Positions 24,569 through 33,924 of a stretch of 64,000 nucleotides of DNA are shown one piece after another; position 1 is the first letter of the stretch; each line of letters starts with the position of its first letter. This stretch comes from Streptomyces violaceoruber (GTDB lineage Bacteria > Actinomycetota > Actinomycetes > Streptomycetales > Streptomycetaceae): assembly GCA_000720805.1 (NCBI GenBank), contig JODI01000018.1, positions 61,234 through 125,233 of the forward strand, written 5' to 3'. The position numbers and the translations under genes were made by a program. The notes under the pieces are model-generated. The model made no database searches. It was not told where the DNA came from and saw nothing but the letters and a program-made list of their open reading frames with translations.

Positions 24569-25291
24569 TCACACCCGCTCGTCGGCCAGTTCCCGGAAGG
24601 GCCATGCTCCGTCCACCACCGCGGCCGTGTCGCCCTTGCGGCGCAGGAAGCTCTGGAAGTCCGCCGCCCACTCGGCGTACCACTCGATCTGGCGGCGGTG
24701 CAGTTCCACCGGGCCGAGGGCCGCGACCTTGGGGTGACGGTCGGCTATCGCGCAGGCCAGCCGGGCGGCGGCGAGGGCGTCGGCCGAGGCGTCGTGCGCG
24801 GTGTCGAGCACCACGCCGTACTCCTCGCAGACCGCTTCGAGGTTGCGCTTGCCGCGGCGGTAGCGGTCGGCCCAGCGGTCGATGGTGTAGGGGTCGACGA
24901 CCGGGGCGGGGTCGAGGCCCCCGAGGCGGTCGCGCAGGGACGGCAGGCGGTGGCGGCGCAGTTCGGCGGAGAGCAGGGTGAGGTCGAAGGCGGCGTTGTA
25001 GGCGACGACCGGCACGCCCGTCCTCCAGTACGTCACCAGGACGTCCGCGATGGCCTCCGCGACCTGGTCGGCGGGCCTGCCGTCGGAGATCGCGCGCTCG
25101 TTGCTGATGCCGTGCACCGCCACCGCGTCCGCGGGGATCTCCACGCCGGGATCCGCCAGCCACTCCCGTCGGCCGAGGGGCTGTCCGGCCCTGACCTCGA
25201 TCACGGCGCCCGTGACGATGCGCGCCTCGCGCGGATCGGTTCCGGTCGTCTCCAGGTCGAAGCCGATCAGCAGCTCCCGGTGCCAGCCCAT
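24569..25291 (-). CDS. DnaQ-like 3'-5' exonuclease
   Basis: The 240-aa protein has the DEDDh exonuclease motifs: ExoI 'GFDLETTGTDP' (Asp and Glu), ExoII 'VVAYNAAFDLTLL' (Asp), and ExoIII 'HDASADALAAARLA' (His and Asp). It resembles the DNA polymerase III epsilon-type proofreading nucleases but lacks a clamp motif. It may act alone on nucleic acid 3' ends. ATG at 25291 follows a GGGGG site; an in-frame GTG at 25357 would add a non-conserved leader. Confidence 0.88.
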   Translation of the reverse strand: MGWHRELLIGFDLETTGTDPREARIVTGAVIEVRAGQPLGRREWLADPGVEIPADAVAVHGISNERAISDGRPADQVAEAIADVLVTYWRTGVPVVAYNAAFDLTLLSAELRRHRLPSLRDRLGGLDPAPVVDPYTIDRWADRYRRGKRNLEAVCEEYGVVLDTAHDASADALAAARLACAIADRHPKVAALGPVELHRRQIEWYAEWAADFQSFLRRKGDTAAVVDGAWPFRELADERV

Positions 25292-25409
25292 GGGTGGTCC
25301 CCCTTCTTGGTGGTGCTTTCCCCCAGTGGTCTCCACGATCCCACGCACCACTGACAATCCGAGGACCGCATTCCGCTTACGCCGCGTCCGCGGCGGACCT
25401 GAGGGACTT

Positions 25410-26648
25410 TCAGGACACCGGTCGCGAATCCGCCCAAGCCGTCTCGAACTCCTCGCGGTAGGTCGGGAAGAGACCGCTCTCGTCGACCTGGCCCGACTTG
25501 ACCAGCTTGCTGCCGCCGCGCAGCACCAGCACCGGCGCCTCCATCCCCCGCGAGCGCCGCAGATACGACTGCACCACGGCGATGCCGTCCGCGCCGTCGC
25601 CGTCGACGAGGTAGGCGGTGAAGCGGGGGGTGTCGTCGTAGACCTGGATCTCGAAGGCTCCCGGGTCGCGCAGCTTGGAGCGGACCCGGCGCATGTGCAG
25701 GATGTTCATCTCGACGGCCCGGCTCAACTCGCCGCGTTTGACGCCGAGTTCGCGCTCACGTCGCTTGACGGCGCTGGAGGCCGGGTTCAGGAACAGCAGC
25801 CGTACCCGGCAGCCGGACTCGGCCAGCCGCACCAGGCGGCGCCCGGAGAAGTTCTGCACGAGCAGGTTGAGGCCGATGCCGACGGCGTCGAGGCGGCGGG
25901 CCTCGCCGAAGATGTCCTCGGCGGGGAACTGGCGCATGAGCCGCACCCGGTCGGAGTGCACGGCGACCACGTCCGCGTACCGGTCGCCGACGAGGTCCTC
26001 GACCGCGTCCACCGGGAGCCGGCGCGCGGAGGGCACGTCGCCGCCGGTGCCGAGCATCTCCAGCAGCCGGGCGGAGGCCCGCTCGGCCTGGTTCAGGACG
26101 GCCTCGGACAGGGCGCGGTTGCGGGAGACGACGTTCCGGGTGACCTCCAGCTCGTCCAGGGCGAGTTCGACGTCCCGGCGGTCGTCGAGGTACGGCTCGA
26201 AGCACGGCCAGTGCTGCACCATCAGCTCGCGCAGCTGCGGCAGGGTGAGGAAGCTGAGGACGTTGTCGTCGGCCGGGTCGAGCAGGTAGCCCTTGCGGCG
26301 GCTGACTTCGCGGACCGCGACCGCGCGCTGGACCCACTCCTGACCGGCCGGTCCGGCCGCGGCGACCACCCAGTCGCCGCCGTGCACGGGTTCGTAGATG
26401 GGGCGCAGCACGGCGGCCACGACGGCGCGCAGCCGCTGTTCGACGAGGTTCAGCCAGATGTAGGCCCGGCCCGCACGCTGGGCGCGGACGCGCACCTCGC
26501 GCCAGGCGTCGGCGTCCCAGTCCAGCTCCGGTCCGATGGAGCCCGTGTCCATCGGTCTGGCAAGGGACACCGTGCCGGGCGGGACGTCTGCGGAGTTCCC
26601 CTCGTGACCCTCGTCACCAGGGGGCAGCTCCAGCCCTCCCGAGCCCAC
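25410..26648 (-). CDS. SAV2148-family HEPN domain protein
   Basis: The 412-aa protein matches what I recall of the SAV2148 family, a Streptomyces-conserved group with a HEPN-type region: 'ELDWDADAWREVRVRAQRAG', 'IWLNLVEQRLRAVVAAVLRP' and 'RRKGYLLDPADDNVLSFLTL'. HEPN proteins are often RNases or RNA-binding proteins, though the R-x4-6-H active-site motif is not obvious to me here. GTG at 26648 gives the remembered N-terminus (GSGGLELPPGDEGHEGN); internal starts at 26570 and 26552 are possible. It seems monocistronic. Confidence 0.75.
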   Translation of the reverse strand: MGSGGLELPPGDEGHEGNSADVPPGTVSLARPMDTGSIGPELDWDADAWREVRVRAQRAGRAYIWLNLVEQRLRAVVAAVLRPIYEPVHGGDWVVAAAGPAGQEWVQRAVAVREVSRRKGYLLDPADDNVLSFLTLPQLRELMVQHWPCFEPYLDDRRDVELALDELEVTRNVVSRNRALSEAVLNQAERASARLLEMLGTGGDVPSARRLPVDAVEDLVGDRYADVVAVHSDRVRLMRQFPAEDIFGEARRLDAVGIGLNLLVQNFSGRRLVRLAESGCRVRLLFLNPASSAVKRRERELGVKRGELSRAVEMNILHMRRVRSKLRDPGAFEIQVYDDTPRFTAYLVDGDGADGIAVVQSYLRRSRGMEAPVLVLRGGSKLVKSGQVDESGLFPTYREEFETAWADSRPVS

Positions 26649-26762
26649 CCGCGCACCGCCTTCCGCTCCCCCGAGCCCTCGGGGGGCCAGGCCCCCACCC
26701 AACGATCAAGGAAGGGTACTCCGGGAGCGGTCGGCGGTGCAGCCGGATGGACAGGTCGTTTC

Positions 26763-28100
26763 TCAGCCGCGGGGCTCCCAGTGGCCGTTCTGCCAGCCGA
26801 GCTCGGCGGGAGTGAGCGGATTCATAGCCGTGACGTCCCGCGGGGCGATGGAGAAGCCCTGCCAGTGGACCGGCATGGGCTGCTGGTCCTCGTCCCGGGC
26901 GATGTGGTGGAAGCCCACGTTCATCCAGACCACCGGGTGGGTGAGGGTCTGGCCGTTGACCCACTTGTCGACGGACTTGCCGCCACAGTCGCCGGGGTTG
27001 TTGCTGGCGAACAGCTCGCAGTTGTTGTACTGGGTGAAGTACAGGTCGTGCTTGGTGAAGCTGCGGCCCGGGTACTTGGTGCTGGCGCCGGGGACGATCT
27101 CGTACGAGCGCGCGTGCCCGTCCTTGTTCTTGCCGGTCGCGCTGACCACACGCCACCAGCGATAGGTCTTGGCGTCGGCCGCGAGTTCCTTGGTGATCTT
27201 GGTGCGGGTGGTCTTCGTGGTCGGGGCCTGCTGGCCGCGGGCGGGCGCGGTGACGGCCGAGTCGTACTGCTCGACGCCGTTCTTGGAGGAGCCGTCGAGG
27301 CCGAAGTCGAGCCGCCAGAAGACGTTGTGGCTGTGGCTGGTGGCGTAGGCCTTGGCACCCTTGCCGATGGGCCAGCCACGGCCGTCGCCGGCGTCGTAGT
27401 CCTCGTAGGACAGGCTGCCGGTCGCGCCCACGTTCATGGTGACCGTGCCGTCGTCCTGGAAGCGCCACTCGGTGATGTACTCGTACCAGCCGACCTGGTT
27501 GACCGCGTAGACGAGCAGGTCCTTGCCCTGGGCCTGGTAGACCTTGTTCGCCGCTTCGCCCTGCATGCGGTAGGCGTGGCCGCGGGAGCGGGTGGTGGTG
27601 CACAGGCCCTTGACGTTCGGGTTGTCCGAGGTCCACACGTCCGGGACCTTGACGGTGCGGATGGTGCCGCCGGGGCACTCGCCGGGCGCCAGGTTCATCA
27701 GGCTCTGGGCGAAGGGCTGGCCCGTGAGGTCGTCGTACTCGGCCTTCCCGTCGTCGTACGGCACGTGGACCTGGCCGAGCCTGGCGCTGTTGAGGACCTT
27801 GATCGGCGCGGCCTCGCCCTTGGGCTGGTAGGAGATGTTCTCCAGGACGAGCCCGGCCTTGTTGTCGTAGCGCCAGCACATCCGCCACGTGGTGCCGCTG
27901 GAGAGCTGCTGCTCGATGCGGTACGCGGCACTGCAGTCGGCCGCCGCCGCAGGGGCGGCCTTCGGCAGGGCGGCGGCCGGTCCGGCGCCGGTCGTCGCGC
28001 CGGCGGCCAGTGCGGCCACGGACAGGCCGACGGCGGCCCGGGAGCGGGCGCGGCTCGTTCTCCGCGGCCCGAGGTTGCTGATGGAACGCTTTTCGCGCAT
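26763..28100 (-). CDS. Secreted copper amine oxidase-like catalytic domain
   Basis: The 445-aa protein has a twin-Arg-rich signal peptide and then the catalytic fold of copper amine oxidases. Asp123 (in 'EYDDLTG') fits the general base. Tyr206 in W-Y-E fits the tyrosine converted to topaquinone, 83 residues later, the same spacing as in E. coli amine oxidase. His256-x-His258 and His399 ('FHHIARDEDQQPMP') fit the copper ligands. The canonical N-Y-D/E is W-Y-E, so cofactor formation may differ. At about 400 mature residues it lacks the N-terminal domains, which appear in the gene just upstream (28155-29006). Confidence 0.75.
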   Translation of the reverse strand: MREKRSISNLGPRRTSRARSRAAVGLSVAALAAGATTGAGPAAALPKAAPAAAADCSAAYRIEQQLSSGTTWRMCWRYDNKAGLVLENISYQPKGEAAPIKVLNSARLGQVHVPYDDGKAEYDDLTGQPFAQSLMNLAPGECPGGTIRTVKVPDVWTSDNPNVKGLCTTTRSRGHAYRMQGEAANKVYQAQGKDLLVYAVNQVGWYEYITEWRFQDDGTVTMNVGATGSLSYEDYDAGDGRGWPIGKGAKAYATSHSHNVFWRLDFGLDGSSKNGVEQYDSAVTAPARGQQAPTTKTTRTKITKELAADAKTYRWWRVVSATGKNKDGHARSYEIVPGASTKYPGRSFTKHDLYFTQYNNCELFASNNPGDCGGKSVDKWVNGQTLTHPVVWMNVGFHHIARDEDQQPMPVHWQGFSIAPRDVTAMNPLTPAELGWQNGHWEPRG

Positions 28101-28154
28101 GAAGAAGTGACTCCCTCGCAGGAGGTGCGGTTCGGAAGATGGACGGAGTGCGGC

Positions 28155-29006
28155 TCAGAGCGGGAGCTTGGCGACCTTGCGGGTGCTCAGGTCGATCACC
28201 AGGGACCGGGCGTCGATCCACGGCCCGTTCTTGACCTTCGGGAACAGCCGCACGCACCGGTGCTCGCCGCACTTGTCGAGTACGGCGGGCTGGGCGCCCG
28301 GAGCAGCCCGGTAGATGCCGCCCGACACCAGCAGCTGGTCCGTGGAGGTGAGCTCCTTGCCGGTGGCGTCCTTGTAGTCCGCCTTGAGGCCCGCGCCCAG
28401 CGGGTCGGCGATCAGGAGGGTCGCCGCCTCGATGCTCTCGGCCTTGCTCGGCGGCGGCTGGACGCCGTGCTGGGTGTCGCTCCGCGCGACCTTGCCGCTG
28501 TCCAGGTCGACGGTCCGGGTGACGAGGGTGTCGTCCCGGTAGTCGTAGAACGTCACCTCGGCGCGCCGGGGCGCGTCCGGATCGTCGACCTCGGCGGCCT
28601 CCGGGTCGGCGAGGTCGACGGTCAGGGTCTGCGGGCCCCGGTCGCCCTCGACGTCCTCGCTGGTGTCGAACAGCTGCCGGTTCACGGCGATCTTCTCGAC
28701 CCGCGCGATCTCGTCGTCGGTCAGCGGGTCGCGCCCCTTGCCCTTCTTGCCCTCGGCCGGGGCCTGCTCCACCACACCGGGCGCCACGGAGGCGCCCTGG
28801 CTCTGGCCCTCGCTCTGGCCCTCGCTCTGCCCCTGGCCCTGATCCTGCCCGGACTGCTGCGCGGCCCGGGCGGTCCCCGTGCCTCCCGTTTCGTCGGCCC
28901 CCGCCGTTCCCGGCAGGGTGATCCCGACCATCACGGCGGTTCCCGCCACCGCGATGGCCGCACCGGCCACCACCTTGCCCAGATGGCGGTGCACTATGTT
29001 GCGCAC
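28155..29006 (-). CDS. Secreted companion of the amine oxidase (N-domain-like)
   Basis: The 283-aa protein has a signal peptide (about 1-38), a Gln/Gly/Glu repeat linker (about 50-75, SEGQSEGQSQG) and a domain beginning 'RDPLTDDEIARVEKIAVNRQ'. The 'PLT..EI.....' opening and the following alpha/beta pattern resemble the N2/N3 domains of copper amine oxidases. It is encoded 54 bases before the catalytic-domain gene on the same strand. The two may form one enzyme in two pieces outside the cell. It has two Cys at the C-terminus ('CGEHRC'). Confidence 0.65.
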   Translation of the reverse strand: MRNIVHRHLGKVVAGAAIAVAGTAVMVGITLPGTAGADETGGTGTARAAQQSGQDQGQGQSEGQSEGQSQGASVAPGVVEQAPAEGKKGKGRDPLTDDEIARVEKIAVNRQLFDTSEDVEGDRGPQTLTVDLADPEAAEVDDPDAPRRAEVTFYDYRDDTLVTRTVDLDSGKVARSDTQHGVQPPPSKAESIEAATLLIADPLGAGLKADYKDATGKELTSTDQLLVSGGIYRAAPGAQPAVLDKCGEHRCVRLFPKVKNGPWIDARSLVIDLSTRKVAKLPL

Positions 29007-29201
29007 ATCTTCCCCCTACTCCCCAAGGTCCCAGGAGTACGTGTTTGCCCCACTGGTTTCGGCCCACGGCATGGTCGTTGATCACCGCGGACACTGGTCG
29101 CACGGTAAGAGGGACGTAAGTCATAGGTGGTTCCCTCACTTTTGGGGAGACTCAAGTCCTAGGCGCCCCGGCGGCCCCCCTCAGCTGAAAGAGTCGTATC
29201 C

Positions 29202-31319
29202 ATGCAGGTCTGGCCTGGAGAGGCGTATCCACTCGGTGCCACGTACGACGGCGCCGGCACGAACTTCGCGGTCTTCACGGAGGCCGCGGACCGAGTAGAG
29301 CTGTGTCTGCTGCACGACGACGGCTCGGAGACGGCGGTGGAACTGCGCGAGAGCGACGCGTTCGTACGGCACGCGTATCTGCCCGGCGTCATGCCGGGAC
29401 AGCGCTACGGCTTCCGTGCGCACGGACCGTACGCACCCGAACGCGGTCTGCGCTGCAACTCCGCGAAGCTGCTGCTCGACCCGTACGCGAAGGCGATCAG
29501 CGGGTCGATCGGCTGGGGCGAGGAGGTGTACGGCTACCACTTCGGCGCCCCCGACAAGCGCAACGATCTCGACTCGGCGCCGCACACGATGACGTCGGTC
29601 GTGGTCAACCCCTACTTCGACTGGGGCGACGACCGGTTGCCGCGCACCGACTACCACCAGACGGTGATCTACGAGGCCCATGTCAAGGGCCTGACCATGC
29701 GGCACCCGGGGCTGCCCGAGGAGCTGCGCGGGACGTACGCCGCCCTCGCCCATCCGGCGATCATCGAGCACCTGACCGAGCTGGGCGTCACGGCACTGGA
29801 GCTGATGCCGGTCCACCAGTTCGTGAACGACCACCGCCTGGTCGACATGGGGCTGAACAATTACTGGGGCTACAACACGATCGGCTTCTTCGCCCCGCAC
29901 AACGCGTACGCCTCCTGGGGCGACCGGGGACAGCAGGTCCTGGAGTTCAAGTCGGCGGTGCGGGCGCTGCACGAGGCGGGCATCGAGGTCATCCTGGACG
30001 TCGTCTACAACCACACGGCCGAGGGCAACCACCTGGGCCCGACGCTGTCCTTCAAGGGCCTCGACAACCCGCAGTACTACCGGCTGACGGACGACCCGCG
30101 CTACTACATGGACACCACGGGCACCGGGAACTCGCTGCTGATGCGTTCCCCGCACGTGCTCCAGCTGATCATGGACTCGCTGCGGTACTGGGTCACCGAG
30201 ATGCACGTCGACGGGTTCCGTTTCGACCTCGCGGCGACCCTGGCGCGGCAGTTCCACGAGGTGGACCGGCTGTCGTCGTTCTTCGACCTGGTGCAGCAGG
30301 ACCCGGTGGTGTCCCAGGTGAAGCTGATCGCCGAACCGTGGGACGTGGGCGAGGGCGGCTACCAGGTGGGCAACTTCCCGCCGCTGTGGACCGAGTGGAA
30401 CGGCAAGTACCGCGACACCGTGCGGGACCTGTGGCGGGGCGAGTCACGCACGCTGGCGGAGTTCGCGTCCCGGCTGACTGGTTCGTCCGATCTGTACCAG
30501 GACGACGGTCGGCGCCCGCTGGCCTCCATCAACTTCGTGACCTGCCACGACGGGTTCACCCTGCACGACCTCGTCGCGTACAACGACAAGCACAACGAGG
30601 CCAACGGCGAGGACAACCGGGACGGCGAGAGCCACAACCGGTCCTGGAACTGCGGGGTCGAGGGCGACACCGACGACCCGGCGGTGCTGGACCTGCGGGC
30701 CCGGCAGATGCGGAACTTCATCGCCACGCTGATGCTGTCCCAGGGCGTGCCGATGATCAGCCACGGCGACGAGGTCGCGCGCACCCAGCACGGCAACAAC
30801 AACGCCTACTGCCAGGACAGCGAGCTGGCCTGGGTGGAATGGCCGGGCGACGAGGGGCTCGGCCGTGAGCTGCTGGACTTCACGCGCGCGATGGTGGGGC
30901 TGCGCAAGGACCATCCGGTGTTCCGGCGCCGGCGCTTCTTCCACGGCCGGCGCGTGGAGGGCTCCCACGGCGAGCTGTCGGACATCGCCTGGTTCACCCC
31001 GGAAGGCAAGGAGATGACCCAGCAGGACTGGGACTCGGCGCAGGCGCCGGCGCTCGCGGTGTTCCTCAACGGCAACGCGATCTCCGAACCGGGCCCGCGC
31101 GGGGAGCGCATCACCGACGACTCGTTCCTGCTGATGTTCAACGCCTCACCCAAGGCGCTGGACTTCGTCGTGCCGGTCAACCACGGCCGCCAGTGGGAGG
31201 TGGTCGTCGACACCGCCCGCTCGGACGCCGTCCCGCCGGGCACCGGCACGAAGGTCCAGGCCGGGGACCGGCTGACCCTGAAGGACCGGAGCATGACGGT
31301 GTTGCAGCGGCCCCTCTAG
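29202..31319 (+). CDS. glgX: Glycogen debranching enzyme GlgX
   Basis: The 705-aa GH13 enzyme has an N-terminal CBM48-like domain ('GATYDGAGTNFAVFTEAADR') and an alpha-amylase barrel. Catalytic motifs are visible: 'DGFRFDLAATL' (nucleophile Asp), 'LIAEPWDVG' (acid Glu) and 'TCHDGFTLHDL' (Asp). GlgX-type isoamylases trim limit-dextrin branches from glycogen, giving linear maltodextrins for the treY and treZ products. It starts at ATG 29202 in a divergent region shared with the amine oxidase pair. Confidence 0.93.
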   Translation: MQVWPGEAYPLGATYDGAGTNFAVFTEAADRVELCLLHDDGSETAVELRESDAFVRHAYLPGVMPGQRYGFRAHGPYAPERGLRCNSAKLLLDPYAKAISGSIGWGEEVYGYHFGAPDKRNDLDSAPHTMTSVVVNPYFDWGDDRLPRTDYHQTVIYEAHVKGLTMRHPGLPEELRGTYAALAHPAIIEHLTELGVTALELMPVHQFVNDHRLVDMGLNNYWGYNTIGFFAPHNAYASWGDRGQQVLEFKSAVRALHEAGIEVILDVVYNHTAEGNHLGPTLSFKGLDNPQYYRLTDDPRYYMDTTGTGNSLLMRSPHVLQLIMDSLRYWVTEMHVDGFRFDLAATLARQFHEVDRLSSFFDLVQQDPVVSQVKLIAEPWDVGEGGYQVGNFPPLWTEWNGKYRDTVRDLWRGESRTLAEFASRLTGSSDLYQDDGRRPLASINFVTCHDGFTLHDLVAYNDKHNEANGEDNRDGESHNRSWNCGVEGDTDDPAVLDLRARQMRNFIATLMLSQGVPMISHGDEVARTQHGNNNAYCQDSELAWVEWPGDEGLGRELLDFTRAMVGLRKDHPVFRRRRFFHGRRVEGSHGELSDIAWFTPEGKEMTQQDWDSAQAPALAVFLNGNAISEPGPRGERITDDSFLLMFNASPKALDFVVPVNHGRQWEVVVDTARSDAVPPGTGTKVQAGDRLTLKDRSMTVLQRPL

Positions 31320-31335
31320 GGGCGGCTCCTCATCG

Positions 31336-31385
31336 CCGCCCCCGCGCGCGTGCCCCGACCTTTCGCGGCCCGCGCGCGGGGGCGG
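31336..31385 (+). terminator. Perfect 15-bp hairpin after glgX
   Basis: CCGCCCCCGCGCGCG (31336-31350) pairs perfectly with CGCGCGCGGGGGCGG (31371-31385). It sits 17 bases after the glgX stop, so treY probably has its own promoter in the following 108 bases. Confidence 0.8.
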
Positions 31386-31493
31386 GGGCGGCTGCCCGCG
31401 GCAGGTGATCGTCACTCGGACGGTTGTCTTCGTGGGCGGGACGGGTGCGCGGGTCATGACACGAAAGGCCGCGGGACGGGTACGTAGCTCTGC

Positions 31494-33842
31494 ATGACAC
31501 CTGAGCGATCTGTCCCGGCGGTGCCCACAGCCACCTACCGGCTGCAGCTGCAGCCCGAGTTCCCGTTCGGTGCGGCCGGGGCGGTCGTGCCGTACCTCGC
31601 CTCGCTCGGCGTCTCGCACCTGCACCTGTCCCCCGTCCTGGAGGCGGTCCCCGGCTCCACGCACGGCTACGACGTCGTGGACCACGCGCGCGTGCGCGAG
31701 GAACTGGGCGGCGAGGAGGGGCTGCGGGCCCTGTCCCGCACCGCGCGCGAGCACGGACTCGGCCTGGTCCTGGACATCGTGCCCAACCACATGGCGATGG
31801 CCCCGCGCCACAACCGTGCCCTGTGGGAGGTGCTGCGGGAGGGCCCGAAGTCGCCGTACGCGCGCTGGTTCGACATCGACTGGGAGGCGCAGGGCGGCCA
31901 GGTGCTGCTGCCGGTGCTCGGGCATCCGCTCGGCACTGAGATCGGGCAGCTGGAGGTCGACGGAGACCTGCTGCGCTACTACGACCACGTGTTCCCGTTG
32001 CGCGAGGGCACCGAGGAGCTGCCGCTGCCGCAGCTGCTGGACGCCCAGTGGTACCGCCCGGTGTGGTGGCGGCTGGCCCGCACCGAGCTCAACTACCGGC
32101 GGTTCTTCAGCATCTCGGAGCTCATCGGGGTGCGCGTCGAGGACCCCGAGGTGTTCGAGGCGACCCACGCCAAGATCCTCCAGCTGCTGCACGAGGGCGT
32201 GGTCGACGGACTGCGCGTCGACCACCCCGACGGCCTCTCCGACCCCGACGGCTACCTCCGGCGGCTCCACGAGGCCACCGGCGGCCGCTGGACGGTCGTG
32301 GAGAAGATCCTGGCCGACGGGGAGCACCTGCCGGCCTCCTGGCCGGTGGCGGGCACCACCGGCTACGACGCCCTGCGGCACATCGACGGCCTGTTCGTGG
32401 ACCCGGCGGGCGCCGGGGAACTCCTCGGCCAGTACCGGCGGTTCGCGGCCCCGCAGACGGACCGGGGCGGCGACTGGGCGGCGACGGTACGGCGGGCGGC
32501 GTACAAGGTGCTCACACACGAGCTGGCGGCCGAGGTGGACCGGCTGACCCGGGTGGCGAGCCGCCTGTGCGCCACCTCCCCGGAGCCCGCGCTGCGCGAC
32601 CGCGCCCCCTGGGCGCTGCGCACCGCCCTCCAGGAGCTCCTGGTCCGCCTGGAGGTGTACCGGCCGTACGCCTCCCAGGACGCGTCCCGGGTCGTCACGG
32701 AGGAGGCCGCGGCCGAGGCCAGGGCGGCGTTCGTGGTGCCCGAGGAGGCGGGCGCGGTCGACGCCGTACGGGATCTGGTGCTGGGGCGGTACGGCGACGG
32801 GCCGGCGCAGGTCGAGTTCCGGACGCGGTTCGCGCAGACGTCGTCGGCGTTGCGGGCGAAGTCCGTGGAGGACACCGCGTTCTACCGCTATGTGCCGCTG
32901 CTGTCGGCGACCGAGGTCGGCGGCGACCCGGGCAGCCCGGCCGTGTCGCCGGACGACTTCCACGCCTACTGCGCGCGCGTGCAGCGCGACTGGCCGGTGA
33001 GCGGGACGGTCGCCTCCACGCACGACACCAAGCGCAGCGCGGACGTACGGGCGGCCCTCGCGGTGCTCACCGAGTGCCCGCAGCGGTGGGCGGACGTGCT
33101 GGCCGAGGTGACCCGCACCGGGGACGGCGTACCGGACGCGCAGCTGGCGTGGGCGGCCTGGCAGACGGTGTTCGGTCTCGGGCCCGCCGAGCCGGAGCGC
33201 GTCCGGGAGGCGCTGCTGAAGCACGTGCGCGAGGCCGGGCTGTACACGAGCTGGACCGAGCAGGAGCCGCCGTACGAGGAGGCGGTGGCGGCGTTCGTCG
33301 CGGCGGGGCCGTGCGGGGCGCCGGGCGAGCACGTGACCGCCTTCCGGAGCGCGCTGGAGCCCCACATCCGGGCGAACGTGCTGGGGACGGCCCTGGTCCA
33401 GCTGACGATGCCGGGGGTGCCGGACGTGTATCAGGGCACGGAGAGCGAGTACCGGGCGCTGGTCGATCCGGACAACCGGCGGCCCGTGCGGTTCCCTCCG
33501 GAGGATCCCGGGGACAAGGGCGCGGTGACAGGGGCGGCGCTGCGGCTGCGCGCGCGTCGGCCGGAGGCCTTCGGGGACGCGGCGACGTACACACCTCTGG
33601 CCGCCGAGGGGGTGGCGGCGGGGCACTGCGCGGCGTTCGTGCGCTCCGGGGAGGTGCTCACGGCGGTGACCCGGCTGTCGCTGCGGCTGACGGAGGCGGG
33701 GGGCTGGCGGGACACGCTGCTGCCGCTGCCGCCCGGGCGGTGGGCCGACGTGCTCGACCCCGAGCGGGAGTTCACGGGGCACACGCGCGTGGCGGACCTC
33801 TTCGACCGGCTTCCGGTGGCTCTGCTGGAGCGGGCCGGGTGA
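31494..33842 (+). CDS. treY: Maltooligosyl trehalose synthase TreY
   Basis: The 782-aa protein starts 'VPTATYRLQLQPEFPFGAAG' and has 'HGYDVVDHARV', typical of TreY. Catalytic motifs are 'DGLRVDHPDGL', 'TVVEKILA' and 'ASTHDTKRS'. TreY converts the reducing end of a maltodextrin into an alpha,alpha-1,1 linkage, giving maltooligosyl trehalose, which TreZ then cleaves to trehalose. Length and motif order are normal. It ends just before a G-rich/C-rich hairpin and a convergent inhibitor gene. Confidence 0.93.
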   Translation: MTPERSVPAVPTATYRLQLQPEFPFGAAGAVVPYLASLGVSHLHLSPVLEAVPGSTHGYDVVDHARVREELGGEEGLRALSRTAREHGLGLVLDIVPNHMAMAPRHNRALWEVLREGPKSPYARWFDIDWEAQGGQVLLPVLGHPLGTEIGQLEVDGDLLRYYDHVFPLREGTEELPLPQLLDAQWYRPVWWRLARTELNYRRFFSISELIGVRVEDPEVFEATHAKILQLLHEGVVDGLRVDHPDGLSDPDGYLRRLHEATGGRWTVVEKILADGEHLPASWPVAGTTGYDALRHIDGLFVDPAGAGELLGQYRRFAAPQTDRGGDWAATVRRAAYKVLTHELAAEVDRLTRVASRLCATSPEPALRDRAPWALRTALQELLVRLEVYRPYASQDASRVVTEEAAAEARAAFVVPEEAGAVDAVRDLVLGRYGDGPAQVEFRTRFAQTSSALRAKSVEDTAFYRYVPLLSATEVGGDPGSPAVSPDDFHAYCARVQRDWPVSGTVASTHDTKRSADVRAALAVLTECPQRWADVLAEVTRTGDGVPDAQLAWAAWQTVFGLGPAEPERVREALLKHVREAGLYTSWTEQEPPYEEAVAAFVAAGPCGAPGEHVTAFRSALEPHIRANVLGTALVQLTMPGVPDVYQGTESEYRALVDPDNRRPVRFPPEDPGDKGAVTGAALRLRARRPEAFGDAATYTPLAAEGVAAGHCAAFVRSGEVLTAVTRLSLRLTEAGGWRDTLLPLPPGRWADVLDPEREFTGHTRVADLFDRLPVALLERAG

Positions 33843-33860
33843 GGGGGCGCGGGCGGGTGC

Positions 33861-33880
33861 CGGGGGGCGGACACCCCCCG
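33861..33880 (+). terminator. Hairpin between treY and the SSI gene
   Basis: CGGGGGG (33861-33867) pairs with CCCCCCG (33874-33880) over a six-base loop. The position between two convergent stops makes it a likely bidirectional terminator. Confidence 0.75.
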
Positions 33881-33924
33881 CTCCACCGCCTACGCGCGCG
33901 TGCCGCGGGGCGACGCCGTGCGGG

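Noticed and set aside
25050..29081. Very long plus-strand open frame opposite the exonuclease, HEPN and amine oxidase genes
   Set aside because: Antisense shadow of well-supported minus-strand genes; composition is repetitive Val/Gly/Arg with no domain.
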